A DNA stretch of 64,000 bases, taken from assembly GCF_005771675.1 (NCBI RefSeq), contig NZ_VAJM01000018.1, forward strand, positions 28,785 to 92,784, given 5' to 3'. The first letter of the stretch is position 1. Every line of letters starts with the position of its first letter. The stretch is from Hymenobacter jeollabukensis (GTDB lineage: Bacteria; Bacteroidota; Bacteroidia; Cytophagales; Hymenobacteraceae). Shown in pieces: positions 40,703 to 49,633 of this stretch. A program made the translations under genes and the position numbers. Under the pieces are notes generated by a model, which did not search any database, was not told the DNA's origin, and saw nothing but the letters and a program-made list of their open reading frames with translations.

Positions 40703-42826
40703 CTATGTAAGCTTGGGGCCACGTCTGCGCTCTGGCTGCTGGGTCTGCGCCTGCGCTTGCTTTGTCGGAGTATTGAGCACCTGCATAGCCTGGCGAAGCT
40801 GGCCTACGCTGGGACTATCTTTAAGTGCCGGCACCTGGTCTATCTTGGTGAGTACCTTGGCTAGATTCTCCTGGTCCATCGCTTTAATTTCCGGCTGCCT
40901 GAGCAAGCTTTTACTGACCTGCTGCAAATAGGCAGCCTGTAACCCTCCGCCGTTCTCGCGTAGCGACTGTGCTAGCGGCGCTGCAGCGTCAATAAACACG
41001 CGCCGGGCCTGGTCATGGCTGGGCGATTCACTTGGGTGTATCTGCTGCTGCTCGGCCCGTTTCTGTTGCCGAAACTCTTCCTGCTCAACGGCGAGTTGCC
41101 GGCGCTCAACCTGCTCTGCCCTCCCTTCAATGACCGTAGCCTTGGGGTTTGTAGCCAGCGCGTCAAGGGCCGCGCTAATGGCAGGGAGGTGGGGCGAATC
41201 CAATCGGTAGCGTAGGGTTAGCTCGGTTTCTATCTCGCGCTTGTCGGGCTGGCCGGGGGTAACACCAGCTGGCCGGTTAATCGAGTGGTCAATGCTCAGC
41301 CCAGCCTTCTCTATATTTTCCTGCAATATGGGCAGTTGTGATACCTGGTCGCGGCTCTCGCGGAACTCTACCACTAGCAGGCGCTCCCCTCTTTCACGGG
41401 CTTCGGCCTGCGCCTGGTGCTGCGCCGCGATTTTGCCTATGCCCTGCATCGGGTCATTTTTCCAGTACTCCATACCAAAACCGTATTGGTCCTCATCAAC
41501 TGCAGCCGCGCCTAGTTCCCGCTTTACTACCTGCTGCATCTGCTTCTCTTTCAAGTCCTGGTTCCAATCCTTGCCCTGACTCTTAACAATCTCAACCTTG
41601 TGCTCAAAGGCCAGGTGCTGCGACGCGCCCTGGTTGAAGGCCCCCAACGCTTCGCGGTTCATCGGAACGTGAAACTGGTAGGTATGGGGACCTAGTTTGG
41701 TCGAGCTAATCAACTCGTCCCGTAAGGTCTGGCTCACGGCCTGCGTGTTTGTTTCACCACTCTGCTGACCATACTGACGGGCTGTCTGGTCGTTGTACGT
41801 TTTTAAGTGATTCGTCAGCGCCTGGACCCCGGCCGGGTTGGTAGCCGTGACTTCGACGGTTAAGAGGTGCTTATGCTCGCGAACTACTTTCATCGGGTTC
41901 TGCCCGCTGGCGAAGCCCGCGAGTAAGCGCGTATCGTAGTGGTGGCCCTGGGTGTCGTTGTCAAAAGCCGCCTTTACCGTACAGATGCGCTCCTCGCCAA
42001 GCAGGCGCTTCATCTCAAAAATCTTGTTTTGAGTAAGTACACCGGCCGTGGACGCATAGAGCGCTTTTTCGGCAGGGTGCATTTGCGCGTAGGAAAGCGC
42101 ATCAAGTGCCGACTCTGTTACTACCATGCTGGCAGCCGGCCGGCCCTCCGGCAGTTTGCTGAGCCAAAGGGAGCGGGAGAATTCGCTCTCCGGGGCCTGG
42201 CCTTTGTACCCCTCGCCCTTTAACTCTAGCCCGACTACCCGGCCCTCGTGGTACGCCGGGAAGGCAGTATTTACAAAAGTCTTGGCCGGCATCCCCTCCT
42301 TCTGCACGGTATGGAACTGGTTCAGGATACGACCGGCGAACTGCGGGTTTGCTATCGTGCTTTTGGTAATACCCCGGCTTTCCAGGTAGGTGGTATTTTC
42401 CAGCGGCCGGCAGTCCTTGGTGTAGATGCTCTGGAATTTTTCGCCGGGCGCGGTTTCGCTGATGGGGGGCAATTCCAGCTTAGGACGCTGGTCCTCGGGC
42501 AAATTCAGGTAAGCCCGGAAATGGTCATTCACTGTCTGCCAAACGTTGCGGCCCGGCTGCTGCTCGATACCGACGATACGTCCCGAGTTGACCCGGTTTT
42601 TCATCCAGTCGATGACGCTCCCCTTATCGCGGTCGTCGTGACTGTTGAAGTACATCCAGTCGTTCCCCCGTCCCTTGAACACGACGAGCGTATCATCCCC
42701 CTCGAAAACGTGCCACTTGCCCTTGCCTAAGTCCTCCCCTTTTTTTAGGGTATAGCCGTAGTAAGTCAGCAGTTCAGGAAGTTCTACTTGCTCCTTTATC
42801 TTCTGGAAAGTCAGGGCGTGGTCCAT
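40703..42826 (-). CDS. TOPRIM-domain plasmid primase-like protein
   Basis: A 707-residue protein. Residues 1-75 resemble a primase entry domain without zinc Cys (LPELLTYYGYTLKKGEDLGK, KGSVIDWMKNR), residues ~125-180 a DUF3991-like region (TTYLESRGITKSTIANPQF), and ~235-320 a TOPRIM_2 domain (VVTESALDALSYA with the Glu, AFDNDTQGHHYD with DxD). Coiled-coil-rich C-terminus. Probably primes or processes transferred DNA. Ends with the shared basic tail ERRRGPKLT. Confidence 0.8.
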   Translation of the reverse strand: MDHALTFQKIKEQVELPELLTYYGYTLKKGEDLGKGKWHVFEGDDTLVVFKGRGNDWMYFNSHDDRDKGSVIDWMKNRVNSGRIVGIEQQPGRNVWQTVNDHFRAYLNLPEDQRPKLELPPISETAPGEKFQSIYTKDCRPLENTTYLESRGITKSTIANPQFAGRILNQFHTVQKEGMPAKTFVNTAFPAYHEGRVVGLELKGEGYKGQAPESEFSRSLWLSKLPEGRPAASMVVTESALDALSYAQMHPAEKALYASTAGVLTQNKIFEMKRLLGEERICTVKAAFDNDTQGHHYDTRLLAGFASGQNPMKVVREHKHLLTVEVTATNPAGVQALTNHLKTYNDQTARQYGQQSGETNTQAVSQTLRDELISSTKLGPHTYQFHVPMNREALGAFNQGASQHLAFEHKVEIVKSQGKDWNQDLKEKQMQQVVKRELGAAAVDEDQYGFGMEYWKNDPMQGIGKIAAQHQAQAEARERGERLLVVEFRESRDQVSQLPILQENIEKAGLSIDHSINRPAGVTPGQPDKREIETELTLRYRLDSPHLPAISAALDALATNPKATVIEGRAEQVERRQLAVEQEEFRQQKRAEQQQIHPSESPSHDQARRVFIDAAAPLAQSLRENGGGLQAAYLQQVSKSLLRQPEIKAMDQENLAKVLTKIDQVPALKDSPSVGQLRQAMQVLNTPTKQAQAQTQQPERRRGPKLT

Positions 42827-42869
42827 GCAGGGGGCATTAGGTGGGGTGGGGAGGATAAGTTAAAATGAT

Positions 42870-42897
42870 AGAAGCCCGAAAAGGATTTCCGGGCTTC
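42870..42897 (-). terminator. Terminator after the DUF3945 gene
   Basis: AGAAGCCCG and CGGGCTTCT pair over 8-9 bp with a short loop; on the minus strand a T-rich stretch follows (TATCATTTTAAC). Placed just after the stop at 42934 and before the TOPRIM gene. Confidence 0.7.
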
Positions 42898-42933
42898 TAC
42901 GAGGTTCAAACGGCCTGCTGGGGGGCCAACTCA

Positions 42934-45150
42934 TTAGAGGCGCGGTGCGCGCTTCGTTACTTTCGGCGCTTCTACCCTGGTCGTTTCCACAGTAGCGGCT
43001 GGGCGGGCACCCGGCGCCGTCTGCTCGACGCGGGGAGCCTGGCGCTGCTGTAACTCATGCGCGGCGGGCCGAATTTCAATACACGCCTTCGCAGCGTTTA
43101 CCTGCACGGTCCCATCGAACTTTCTACCACCGTCGCCACTGGCCATGTTAGCCAGGTCAACCGCTTTGCCTTCCTTCAGGTCGTGGCTCTGTTCAGGAGT
43201 CAGCTTTACGCCGGCGATGGTTTCATGCAAAGTAACCTTGTTCTCCGGCAGAATGACAACTTTGTTCATTGCCTTATCCACGGCTACATAGCCGTTGTAC
43301 TCCTGGCCTTTCTCGTCTTTGAGGCCGCGAATGAGGCCGGCGTTCCCTTCCGTTTCGAGCTTCTGGCGCTGCTCCGGCGTGAAGGGCTGGCCGCCAATCT
43401 CGTTCGGTATCACGAGCTTTTCCTGGGGCAGTTCCAGTTTGAGGGTGGCCGTACCATCGGCCTCGCGGTGCAGCACCATCTTGCCCTCAAACTTCACGAC
43501 TTCCTCCCCATCCTTGCCGGCAACCTGCATGGGCAGCAAGTCGGTTTTCTGTCCATTCAGCAGCTTTTGCAGCTGGCCGTTCTGCTCAAGGTCAGCGGTG
43601 CTCAGGCCAAGTGAAGCCAGTACTTTTTGCGGCACGTCGGATGCCTGAAACAGTGCCGGGGCTTTGGCCGGGGCCGACTGCTCGGGAGCAGCTTCGGTAC
43701 CTGGTGCTGCAGCTGACGCGCCGGCCACTGCCGGCGCTCCGGGGCCGGGGAGCACGTTGCCCTGGGGGGCCTGCTTAATCTGCTCGACGCCCTGGTCCAG
43801 CTGCGCGGAGCCAGCTCTTTTCAATAAGCGAGCCTGCAACTCCTGACGGGTCTTATCATAGTCAACTTCCAAAGTCTGGCGGGTTTTGGGGTTCCCGGTC
43901 AGGTGCTGATAGAAGTTCTTTAGAAAGGCAGATGCGGGGTTGCCGCTGGTGTCGATATCAAAGATGCTTTTCCCTTCCTTCAGCACCTGCTCCTTAGTCT
44001 TGCCCTGCTGCTCGGCTAGTTGCTCTACCCGCTTCTCTCCGGCGCTCTGTTGCATCTGCTCCGGCACGGTGAGTGCGGTTTTCGGCACGTCGGCCAAGTT
44101 GGCACTCAGCGCGTCCCACTGCTTCGCGCCAAAAGCTTCTTTTACCTGCTTGCTGCGCGTAGGCTCGTAGTCGTCGTCGTAGCCGACTTCCTGCCGACGA
44201 GCGGCGGCCTGTGCTGGCTTTTCAACCACTTCCAAGCCATTGCCCACCTGTTTAAAACCCTGCAAAATCCCTTCGAGCTGGGCCAGCTTGTTGGATTCCG
44301 GGTCGTAACTCACGCCGAAGCTGCCGGTCAGCTTCCCATCTTCGCCGCGTTCCATCTTCATTGTGCCGACGGCAACTCCGGCATCTTTGAGCTGGTCGAG
44401 GTAAGCGCGCATTTCCATCAGCGGGGCAACTTCGTCGCCTTTCTGCTTCCATTGGATTTGCACCTCCCCTACCGGGTCTACCGTGGGCGCGTCTGTGGCT
44501 CCTGGGACTGCTGCGGTAGCGGCTTGGGGCTGCTGGACCACAGTGCTCTCACTGGGTAGCGCCTGGCTCTTGTCGCGCAGCTCGTCGGCGTAAGCGGCCT
44601 TTCCGGCATCCGGCCCTTGTTCTGCTTGGTTGGCTACCACTCCCAAATCCGCTGCAGCCTCGGTGCGAGTAGAGCCTTGGGTATTCGCAACCACGCTGGC
44701 CAGGCCTTCGGCCTCGACGGTCTGCGCGGCCTGCTCGCGGGCCTGGGGCGCTGCCTCACAAAATACGTTAAGCGCTGGCACCGGCGTGTCACTGAACCTG
44801 AGCCTGCCCATGTCAATGATTTTCCAATTGCCCTCAATCAGCTCAACCATCGTTGGCTTGTCTACCTTGATAAAGTCCTGGCCGGGTTTAGGCAGCCCAT
44901 TTATCTGATAGGCCGGTGCCAGCACGTCGTTGAAGCTGGCAGCCAGTTTTCCATCAGCACCAGGGGCCGGGAGAAGTGCGCCTTGGCTGGGATTGTCGGG
45001 GTTGATTTGAAGCTGATACAAGGAGTAGTGCTCGGCCTGGTCGGTTACGTCCTGACCGCTGATGTTGCCGTTGCTGGTAGGCACCGAACTCACGTAGCGA
45101 ATGCTAGGCGACGTGGGGGCCGGCGTCGGATTTTCTGCTTGTTCTGCCAT
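42934..45150 (-). CDS. DUF3945-containing mobile-element protein
   Basis: A 738-residue, Gln/Ala-rich protein. The C-terminal ~200 residues hold DUF3945-like repeats: KLVIPNEIGGQPFTPEQRQKL, GQEYNGYVAVDKAMNKVVIL, and HETIAGVKLTPEQSHDLKEG. The N-terminal 500 residues are mostly helical linkers. The family is found next to transfer genes in Bacteroidetes elements, role unknown. Ends with the basic tail KVTKRAPRL shared with three other proteins. Confidence 0.8.
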   Translation of the reverse strand: MAEQAENPTPAPTSPSIRYVSSVPTSNGNISGQDVTDQAEHYSLYQLQINPDNPSQGALLPAPGADGKLAASFNDVLAPAYQINGLPKPGQDFIKVDKPTMVELIEGNWKIIDMGRLRFSDTPVPALNVFCEAAPQAREQAAQTVEAEGLASVVANTQGSTRTEAAADLGVVANQAEQGPDAGKAAYADELRDKSQALPSESTVVQQPQAATAAVPGATDAPTVDPVGEVQIQWKQKGDEVAPLMEMRAYLDQLKDAGVAVGTMKMERGEDGKLTGSFGVSYDPESNKLAQLEGILQGFKQVGNGLEVVEKPAQAAARRQEVGYDDDYEPTRSKQVKEAFGAKQWDALSANLADVPKTALTVPEQMQQSAGEKRVEQLAEQQGKTKEQVLKEGKSIFDIDTSGNPASAFLKNFYQHLTGNPKTRQTLEVDYDKTRQELQARLLKRAGSAQLDQGVEQIKQAPQGNVLPGPGAPAVAGASAAAPGTEAAPEQSAPAKAPALFQASDVPQKVLASLGLSTADLEQNGQLQKLLNGQKTDLLPMQVAGKDGEEVVKFEGKMVLHREADGTATLKLELPQEKLVIPNEIGGQPFTPEQRQKLETEGNAGLIRGLKDEKGQEYNGYVAVDKAMNKVVILPENKVTLHETIAGVKLTPEQSHDLKEGKAVDLANMASGDGGRKFDGTVQVNAAKACIEIRPAAHELQQRQAPRVEQTAPGARPAATVETTRVEAPKVTKRAPRL

Positions 45151-45181
45151 TAAGAAAGGAATTTGGTGGGAGGATTTTCCA

Positions 45182-45211
45182 ATAAAAAAGGCAGGAGCCT
45201 AGTCGGCTCCT
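45182..45211 (-). terminator. Intrinsic terminator after the XRE regulator
   Basis: AGGAGCC and GGCTCCT form a 7-bp stem with a 5-base loop (45193-45211), followed on the minus strand by TGCCTTTTTTATT. Classic intrinsic terminator between the regulator and the DUF3945 gene. Confidence 0.85.
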
Positions 45212-45257
45212 ACCTACGGATTTACTCCATTATTGAAAATGGGTTACCTTATTGACC

Positions 45258-45686
45258 TCACCAATTAAGCTTGCCATTTAGCAGCAATGCCCGCAACTCG
45301 GCTAACTCCCGAATATGTACCTCGTTGTACTGGTCCAGTTTCTTGAGCAGCTCGGCCCGAACACACGCTCCGGCATCTTGGGTCGCCTCCGTAAGCTGAA
45401 GCTTACTAACAAGGCTGTTATTCTCGCTTAGTATCCAGTTAAGGTTATAGCCCTCCTTTTCATAGAGGGCCATCACTTTCAGCCAGTTTTCAATCTGCCC
45501 GCCCTTGCCGTTTTCCATCCGGTGGATGATGTTTTGGGTTAGGCCGGTCCGCTGAGCTACCCGCGCCTGGCTCCAGGCGTGTTCCCCCTGGAACCGGCCT
45601 AGTTCCTCCCGGATTGTGACCAGTCGCTTACCGACCCGCGCCGTCATGGGGTGCTCCGTAGGGCCACTGGTCTTATCCTTTGTCAT
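45258..45686 (-). CDS. XRE-family regulator in the mobilisation operon
   Basis: A 142-residue protein with an XRE helix-turn-helix at about 25-75 (WSQARVAQRTGLTQNIIHRME) and a helical C-terminus (EAIR-type helices ending LRALLLNGKLNW). Follows the coupling-protein gene by 2 bp, so it is probably a regulator of the transfer genes on this strand. Confidence 0.8.
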   Translation of the reverse strand: MTKDKTSGPTEHPMTARVGKRLVTIREELGRFQGEHAWSQARVAQRTGLTQNIIHRMENGKGGQIENWLKVMALYEKEGYNLNWILSENNSLVSKLQLTEATQDAGACVRAELLKKLDQYNEVHIRELAELRALLLNGKLNW

Positions 45687-45688
45687 GG

Positions 45689-47695
45689 TTATTCGTTCTT
45701 TTTCTTGATGAGGTGCTGCAAGTTCGGGTCATTCCCTATCCTGATTAGCTCCCGCTGGCAAAGCTCCTTCACATCGGTTTTAATCCGATTAAAGTTAGCC
45801 TTTATCATTTCTTCGGCTTCATCCTCTCCGGTAGCCGGATTAATGAAGCTGGTAATGTCCGGGATGGGCTGGTAGTTTTTGGCCTCGGCCGTTACGGCTT
45901 TCACGTCCACCTGAATCTTGGCGTGAAATACCTTCTGGTCGATTTCCTCCCCGAAGTTATCCGCTACGGCGCCCACAAAATTGCCTTGGGTCAGGTTCGC
46001 AATGGTACTGGGAGGAATCATACTGTCCATCTGCGTGGATAAGCTGGTGCTTGTCTCGCGCATGTTGATGCTCAGGCTTTGGCGTTGCTGCAAGATTTTG
46101 CCGAACCGTTCGCTCAGCCACTTGCCACTATTACCGGACACTTGGCCACTGAAAACGTTGCCTACCGTGTTCTTAATTACTTCGGCTTCCTTCTGGCCGT
46201 AGTCGCGCTCTAGCTGGGAGAAGTCCTGGAAGCCAAGGCAGGTACTCACCTTGTTGCTACGAGCTGTAGCAATGAGGTTATCGAGGCCCTTGAAGTAAAT
46301 CGTCGGCAGCTCGTCAATGATGATGGAGGATTTGCGCATGCCCTTCTTGTTGACCAGCTTCACAAGGCGGGCATTGTAGAGCCCCAACGCGGCCCCGTAG
46401 ATGGCCTGCCGCTCGGGATTGTTGCCGACACAAAGCACCTTCGGTTCCTCGTTGCTGTTGATGTCGAGCGTGAAATCATTGCCCGACATTACCCAATACA
46501 GTTGCGGGCTGGCCAGTCGGCCGAGCGGAATCCGTGCGCTGGCAATCTGGCCTTCCAGCTGCTCAATCGCATCCTTCTGGAACGCCGACACGAACGGCTT
46601 CACCAGGTTCTCAATCTCCGGGTAAGAGGCCAGCACGGGGAAGATTTCTTCGTAGTCCCGGCTTAGAAATTCAATGACGTGGGGGAAGGTGCAGTACTTG
46701 CCCTTCTCAAACAGGCGCAGAAACCAGATGATAGCGGCCACAAAGTTGATGGGCGACTCCACGAAGAAGTCGCCCTGCTTCTGAATCCAGCTCTTGTTCA
46801 GGTTCAGCATGATGGTAGAGGCGCTTTCGTAGGCGTCTACAATGTCCGTCATCATCTCCGGCAGCAGCGGATTGCAGCGGTGGCTTTTGCGTGGGTTATC
46901 GAAATTGATAACGTAGAAGCCTACCGGCTTATCGAACTTGTCTTGGTGCTTCAGTAGCTCATTGTAGCAGATGCGGCTCAGGTCGTCAAACTTGTAGTCG
47001 TAGATGTACATGCAGAAGCCCTTGGCCAGGTGCTGGCGAATGAACTCGTTGATGACAGCGAAGCTCTTGCCGCTGCCCGGGGTGCCGAGCACCATCGTGG
47101 CCCGGAAGGGGTTTACCACGTTTAGCCAGCCCTTATGCATCTTTCCGCGCAGTTGGTAAGTGGTGCGCAGGTTCACCGAGAACTCGTTTTCCATCAGGCG
47201 TTCCTCCTGGGGGAAACTCTCGTTGTCCTTATTGAAGATGTCTTTCATCAGGTTGTTGTTAAACAACCGGCTCAGCCAGGCCCCGGCGCTCAACAGCAGC
47301 AGAAACCCGCCGCTGACGGCCGCCACGTAGATGATGGTAGCCAGCCCTGGGCTCATGCTCATCGAGCGTACCACATCGGAGCCAAACAGCAGCGCAACGC
47401 CTATCACGGCATAGCCCAGAATCGTCTTGCCTTGCAGCTTTTCATCAGCACGCCCTTTGGTGCCAAGGCAGCTCAGCAGCAGAAAGACCGCTGCCATTGC
47501 CTTGCTTATCCAGCTAGCCTTGAACAGAAAGGTGTTCCGGGTGAAGTTGCCCATTATCGTCTCAATGACTTTATGGCTCCATCCCATCGACTTGAAGTAG
47601 CCGAAGCAGAAGTAGTAGATGTTTACAACCAGGAGCGCAATGGCGAGTAGGCGCATGAACTCCATTATCTTCTTTAGTCCTTTTTCATCTTCCAT
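45689..47695 (-). CDS. VirD4/TraG-type coupling protein (Bacteroidetes MobC type)
   Basis: A 668-residue protein with about four N-terminal membrane segments, Walker A GTPGSGKS at 204-211, Walker B SSIIIDELPTIYF, and ARSNKVSTCLGFQDFSQLE of the TraM-recognition (TraG/TraD) family. It carries the relaxase-DNA complex to the channel. Normal length. Same operon as the relaxase, 41 bp after it. Confidence 0.92.
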   Translation of the reverse strand: MEDEKGLKKIMEFMRLLAIALLVVNIYYFCFGYFKSMGWSHKVIETIMGNFTRNTFLFKASWISKAMAAVFLLLSCLGTKGRADEKLQGKTILGYAVIGVALLFGSDVVRSMSMSPGLATIIYVAAVSGGFLLLLSAGAWLSRLFNNNLMKDIFNKDNESFPQEERLMENEFSVNLRTTYQLRGKMHKGWLNVVNPFRATMVLGTPGSGKSFAVINEFIRQHLAKGFCMYIYDYKFDDLSRICYNELLKHQDKFDKPVGFYVINFDNPRKSHRCNPLLPEMMTDIVDAYESASTIMLNLNKSWIQKQGDFFVESPINFVAAIIWFLRLFEKGKYCTFPHVIEFLSRDYEEIFPVLASYPEIENLVKPFVSAFQKDAIEQLEGQIASARIPLGRLASPQLYWVMSGNDFTLDINSNEEPKVLCVGNNPERQAIYGAALGLYNARLVKLVNKKGMRKSSIIIDELPTIYFKGLDNLIATARSNKVSTCLGFQDFSQLERDYGQKEAEVIKNTVGNVFSGQVSGNSGKWLSERFGKILQQRQSLSINMRETSTSLSTQMDSMIPPSTIANLTQGNFVGAVADNFGEEIDQKVFHAKIQVDVKAVTAEAKNYQPIPDITSFINPATGEDEAEEMIKANFNRIKTDVKELCQRELIRIGNDPNLQHLIKKKNE

Positions 47696-47736
47696 TGCTG
47701 GGTAGTGGGGGTAGGTTGATAGGTAGAAAATACATT

Positions 47737-48570
47737 TTAGAGGCGTGGGCCTCGTTTTTTTGGTTCTGGGGTGGGCTGCCTGGGGACTGGGGCTACTTGC
47801 TGCTGCACCTGGGCCGGGGTTGGAGCGGCCTGCAATGCCTCGCGCAGTTCGGCCCCTTTAAAGCCGACCTCCTGGCCCTTTACGGCTACCCCGTTCAGTT
47901 CAAAGCTCACCCCGCGAAGCACTCCTCCTTTGTCGTGGGTGTAGCGTACGGCTATCTGCTGCCGCCGGAGCTGTTCCTGGAACCAGGACTCCCCTCTCCT
48001 ACCCTGCTCAGTCAACAGGCGCTGCACGGCCTCCCGGATGGCCTCCCGCGCTAACTCCTTGCTCGGGTCCACGTCCTTGATGCTCTGCCGGCGCTCCGGT
48101 AGCGGCTGCATCCCGAGTTCTTCGCTTATCTGCTTCGTGATAGCCGGCTGCCGGTAGAAGTTGTTGCTCGTGCGCAGGGCGGGGCCTCCATCGAGCGGAA
48201 CCCGGTTCAGGTAGATGTGGACGTGGGCATGCTGCTTATCCTTGTGCTCATACACGACCACCTGGTGCCGCGCCACGGGAGCGCCCATCAGCTCACAATA
48301 CCGCTTCACGGCCGCAACCTTTTGCGCTTCGGTTACCACCTCTCCGGCCTTCCAGGAGAGCACGGTATGCCACACTGGTTTCTGTATGCGCCTGCTCTCG
48401 GAAGCTACGCTTTGCATCTGCTGGGCCATGAGCTGCGGCGTGGCTCCTACCAGGTTTGAAATGTATAAGGGCTGTACTTCACCTGGCTCTTTTGCTTTGC
48501 CTTTTCGCAAGCCGGCACCGTAAGTCAGGGCTCCTTCAAAGTCGCTGCCAGTAACTGTCTTTGCTATCAT
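47737..48570 (-). CDS. Relaxase (MOBP-like), with shared basic C-terminal tail
   Basis: A 277-residue relaxase: candidate nicking Tyr17 in GALTYGAG, WHTVLSWKAGE strand, and the metal-binding triad region HKDKQHAHVHIYLNRV. The C-terminal 70 residues are a Pro/Gln-rich linker ending in PEPKKRGPRL. It nicks oriT and pilots the strand to the recipient. The ATG overlaps the mobC stop by 4 bp. Confidence 0.9.
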   Translation of the reverse strand: MIAKTVTGSDFEGALTYGAGLRKGKAKEPGEVQPLYISNLVGATPQLMAQQMQSVASESRRIQKPVWHTVLSWKAGEVVTEAQKVAAVKRYCELMGAPVARHQVVVYEHKDKQHAHVHIYLNRVPLDGGPALRTSNNFYRQPAITKQISEELGMQPLPERRQSIKDVDPSKELAREAIREAVQRLLTEQGRRGESWFQEQLRRQQIAVRYTHDKGGVLRGVSFELNGVAVKGQEVGFKGAELREALQAAPTPAQVQQQVAPVPRQPTPEPKKRGPRL

Positions 48571-48887
48571 GCTAGGAAGCCAAGGATTGTAGACAGGGCC
48601 TGCTTTAGCTGGGTTTCGTGGCTGTGAAATGGCTTGCCGGAATGAGCCATTCGGGCAATCTGATTTAGGTTGTTTCCAATCCCGACCAACTGACGCCTTA
48701 CTTCCAATGGTAGTTTCTCTCTTATCTCGGTGCCCTGGCCCAAGTCCCGTAGGTATGCGGATACGCTTTTGTAACCGGCCAGACTAGCCTTCAATTCAAT
48801 TGCTTTTTTCTCATCCTCCGAGACGCGAACGGGTATCATCTTGTCGCGGGCGGGTTCCTTTGGTTCGGGCGCGTTATCGACAGTCAT
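48567..48887 (-). CDS. mobC: MobC-family relaxosome accessory protein
   Basis: 106 residues: an RHH-like N-terminal half (MIPVRVSEDEKKAIELKASL) and the MobC C-terminal signature VGIGNNLNQIARMAHSGKP. These proteins bind oriT and help the relaxase. First gene of the operon, with the oriT candidate 78 bp upstream of its start. Confidence 0.88.
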   Translation of the reverse strand: MTVDNAPEPKEPARDKMIPVRVSEDEKKAIELKASLAGYKSVSAYLRDLGQGTEIREKLPLEVRRQLVGIGNNLNQIARMAHSGKPFHSHETQLKQALSTILGFLA

Positions 48888-48964
48888 TCTCTGTTTTGTA
48901 GACTAGTTGAGCCTAACTACGGCAAATTCAGTTTTAAGGCTACTTTTTAGGTCGTCTGCTTTAG

Positions 48965-49047
48965 CAAGCCAAGCCAAGTGAGCCTGCGAACTTGGCGGTG
49001 CCATTGTAAGATGCAAACGAAGTTTGTATATACAATGGCATGGCTTG
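48965..49047. other. Candidate oriT: long nested inverted repeat
   Basis: TGCCATTGTA (48999-49008) and TACAATGGCA (49031-49040) are perfect 10-bp arms enclosing CAAAC-GAA-GTTTG. CAAGCCA (48965-48971) and TGGCTTG (49041-49047) add an outer pair. The location just upstream of mobC and the relaxase is where oriT usually is. The nick site cannot be placed. Confidence 0.55.
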
Positions 49048-49098
49048 CTGGACGAAAGAACGAGCTATCAGAACGGGGCCGTTGAACGATTCCAGAAC

Positions 49099-49586
49099 GA
49101 GGCTAGGACTAAGATAGAATGAGGCTTTGACGCTTTGATACTTTGAGGCTATGAGGCTCATTTGCCAATCTCAATTAGGCTTCCGAGTAGGAGGGAAGGG
49201 GTATGCTACTTGGGTGATAAGTGAGTGCTATAGGCAATGGTTTATTGAGGCTGTGAGGCTAAGATGTTTTGAGGCCGTGAGGCTGTGATAACGCGAGGCT
49301 TTGAGGCTGAAACTACATTGGTTAATACCCGTACTAAAAACAACGAGCCCCACTTGATACTTTGAGGCCTTGAGGCTAATGAGCTTTGGGGTTTTGGCTA
49401 TTTGAGGCCGCGATACTTTGAGGCTTAGAGCCTATGATATTTTGAGGCTCTGAGGCTATGACGCAAAGAGTTTTTGAGTCTATGATACTTTGAGGTTATG
49501 ACGCTGTGATAATGTGAGGCTATGAGGCCTTGGCATCATGGGGCGCAGCCTCAAAGTTTCTTTGAGGCCATGAGGCTTTGAGGTTT
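49099..49586 (+). repeat. Degenerate octamer repeat array, candidate centromere
   Basis: GAGGCTAT, GATACTTT, GAGGCCTT and close variants follow one another at exactly 8-bp steps: 49247-49310, then an unbroken register from 49364 to 49587, and a shorter run at 49121-49160. About 50 units follow roughly GAnGCTnT. The last unit (GAGGCTTTG) supplies the -33 TTTG of the parA promoter. The 48888-49633 gap thus holds the oriT candidate and this array, no gene. Confidence 0.85.
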
Positions 49587-49606
49587 CATAGTTCCGTCTA
49601 TCTTTG
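49577..49606 (+). promoter_or_regulatory. parA promoter overlapping the octamer array
   Basis: TTTG (49577-49580), 18 bp, then TATCTTTG (49599-49606), an exact TAnnTTTG. The -33 lies in the last octamer units, so whatever binds the array can also control parA and the tra operon. Confidence 0.7.
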
Positions 49607-49633
49607 TTTATTCCCTAACTAAAAAACTGACCC

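Noticed and set aside
49099..49586. CRISPR array
   Set aside because: Repeats are 8 bp, degenerate and without unique spacers of constant length; no cas gene nearby.
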